This document shows, piece by piece, positions 63,290 through 64,000 of a stretch of 64,000 nt of DNA. The position numbers were made by a program, and so were the translations under genes. The notes below the pieces were generated by a model. The model was not told the origin of the DNA and did not search any database. It worked only from the letters and a program-made list of their open reading frames with translations. The stretch lies in NCBI RefSeq assembly GCF_000219625.1, contig NC_018213.1:2598055-2662054 (forward strand), given 5' to 3'. Position 1 is the first letter of the stretch. Every line of letters begins with the position of its first letter. This DNA is from Zymoseptoria tritici IPO323 (taxonomy: Eukaryota; Ascomycota; Dothideomycetes; Mycosphaerellales; Mycosphaerellaceae).

Positions 63290-64000
63290 AGGTGTTTTTA
63301 AACGCTAGATTTCCGAACTCCTCCTCGCAATTACTAAAAAACTACCTTAACGTCCAAATCTCTACTAATACTCGACTAATATTGCTTATTAATTACGCGA
63401 CCGCACTTCTAATTCCTTACTTCTTTAGAAACTCCTTTATTAATTCCTTTAGCTCGTTAACCCCCTTTATCGACTCCTTTAACGCGCTAACCTCCCTTAT
63501 TATTACCGCGACATTCGGATTATTCGCCGGCGTGTCTACTAGTTTCTCTAACACCGCTATAAGCTTGCCTTGTGCCTTAGTATTAGCCTTGCGATCCTCG
63601 GCTATCTACTCGTTTAGGCTGTCGAGAGCGGCGGTACTAGTAGCACGGATACGACGCTCTTCTTCCTTAGCCTTCTTCTTCGACTTACGCTTACCCTTCT
63701 TCCGGAAATCAGGTATTAACAGAACCCTATCGACCTTAATAGACTCCTCCTTAGCCTCGCCGGCCTCGTCCTTACCCCCCGAATCGTCTCGATCGCGAGC
63801 CCTCTTTAATCTACGCGTGCGGTAATCCTCCTTACGCTTATCTTCCTTATCTCGCTACTACTAAGTCTTCGCCTTCCGATCCTAGTATATCTTCCGCGTC
63901 CTTATAAGCTCGAGCTACTAGCTACAGAATTAATAGGCCTAAGACTCCGGCCTACCGGTGCTAATAACCTTATTCTTTATAAGCTCCTTATACTCCTTAA
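63290..64000 (-). pseudogene. Second transposon ORF remnant, Lys/Glu-rich coiled coil
   Basis: On the minus strand one frame is open in long pieces broken by TAG/TAA only. It reads DRDDSGGKDEAGEAKEESIK, FRKKGKRKSKKKAKEEERR, DRKANTKAQGKLIAVLEKLV, then repeated heptad-like ALKESIKGVNELKELIKEF. The charge pattern and convergence with the transposase fit the Myb-like/accessory ORF of Harbinger-type elements. The beginning lies beyond the window. The 178-codon plus-strand frame over the same bases is its shadow. Confidence 0.5.

Larger units (their letters stand above)
61803..64000. mobile_element. RIP-degraded DDE DNA transposon (PIF/Harbinger-like), runs off window
   Basis: From about 61.8 kb the composition changes sharply. 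In 62041..62100 I counted 10 TA, 1 CA and 0 TG dinucleotides while CG remains common, the expected result of CpA-to-TpA mutation on both strands. Two convergent decayed ORFs lie inside (transposase on +, second ORF on -), the usual cargo of PIF/Harbinger elements. No terminal inverted repeat or target duplication was found; the right end is outside the window. Confidence 0.8.

Noticed and set aside
63292..63825. A 177-codon plus-strand ORF in the transposon
   Set aside because: Shadow of the minus-strand coiled-coil ORF. It stays open because RIP stops (TAG/TAA) on the minus strand read as CTA/TTA here.
1..64000. CRISPR arrays, bacterial operons or ribosome binding sites
   Set aside because: None seen; intron structure and gene content are those of a fungal nuclear chromosome.

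Overview
The window looks like nuclear DNA of a filamentous ascomycete. Genes are compact, carry short (48-62 nt) GT-AG introns with CTAAC/CTGAC-like branch sites, and include fungal-only families: a Zn2Cys6 transcription factor, a sugar-porter MFS carrier, and small secreted cysteine-rich proteins. The right end (about 61.8-64 kb) is saturated with TA and almost free of CA/TG, the mark of repeat-induced point mutation (RIP), which points to Pezizomycotina. Dothideomycetes is my best guess from general gene style, but that is inference.

Layout, left to right. 0-4 kb: U3 snoRNP protein Sof1 (partial), proteasome lid subunit Rpn6 and the Fe-S scaffold Isu1. 4.7-8.7 kb: an accessory patch with a TPR/ankyrin/TIR-like gene carrying two apparent frameshifts, a six-cysteine secreted protein and the wreck of a cytochrome P450. 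9-16.8 kb: a two-helix membrane protein, coatomer zeta, a mitochondrial PPR-like protein and an SMP-30/gluconolactonase. 18-26.5 kb: a sugar transporter, a large Zn2Cys6 regulator and a GNAT acetyltransferase. 26.7-28.8 kb: two BTB/POZ genes, each broken by an in-frame TGA. 29-38.3 kb: Dpb2, a NASP/Hif1 histone chaperone, a secreted Ser/Thr-rich repeat protein and the HtrA-like protease Nma111. 39-40.2 kb: a knottin-like secreted peptide gene next to a degenerate repeat block. 40.5-50 kb: a small lysine-rich nuclear protein, an acidic nuclear protein, AP-2 sigma, two more BTB genes and splicing factor Prp3. 50.4-60.8 kb: RNA polymerase I large subunit, then a gene-poor stretch and a conserved protein of unknown function. 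61.8-64 kb: a RIP-destroyed DDE (PIF/Harbinger-like) transposon running off the window.

Housekeeping genes often sit in head-to-head pairs separated by 222-246 bp (SOF1/RPN6, RET3/PPR, DPB2/NASP, PRP3/RPA190). The DPB2/NASP intergenic region has an ACGCGT (MCB) core, which fits shared G1/S control of replication and histone supply. The accessory genes lie between these blocks and show most of the decay: frameshifts, nonsense codons and duplicated families. Intron-spliced models were built by eye from splice signals and reading-frame continuity; no alignment or search could be run.
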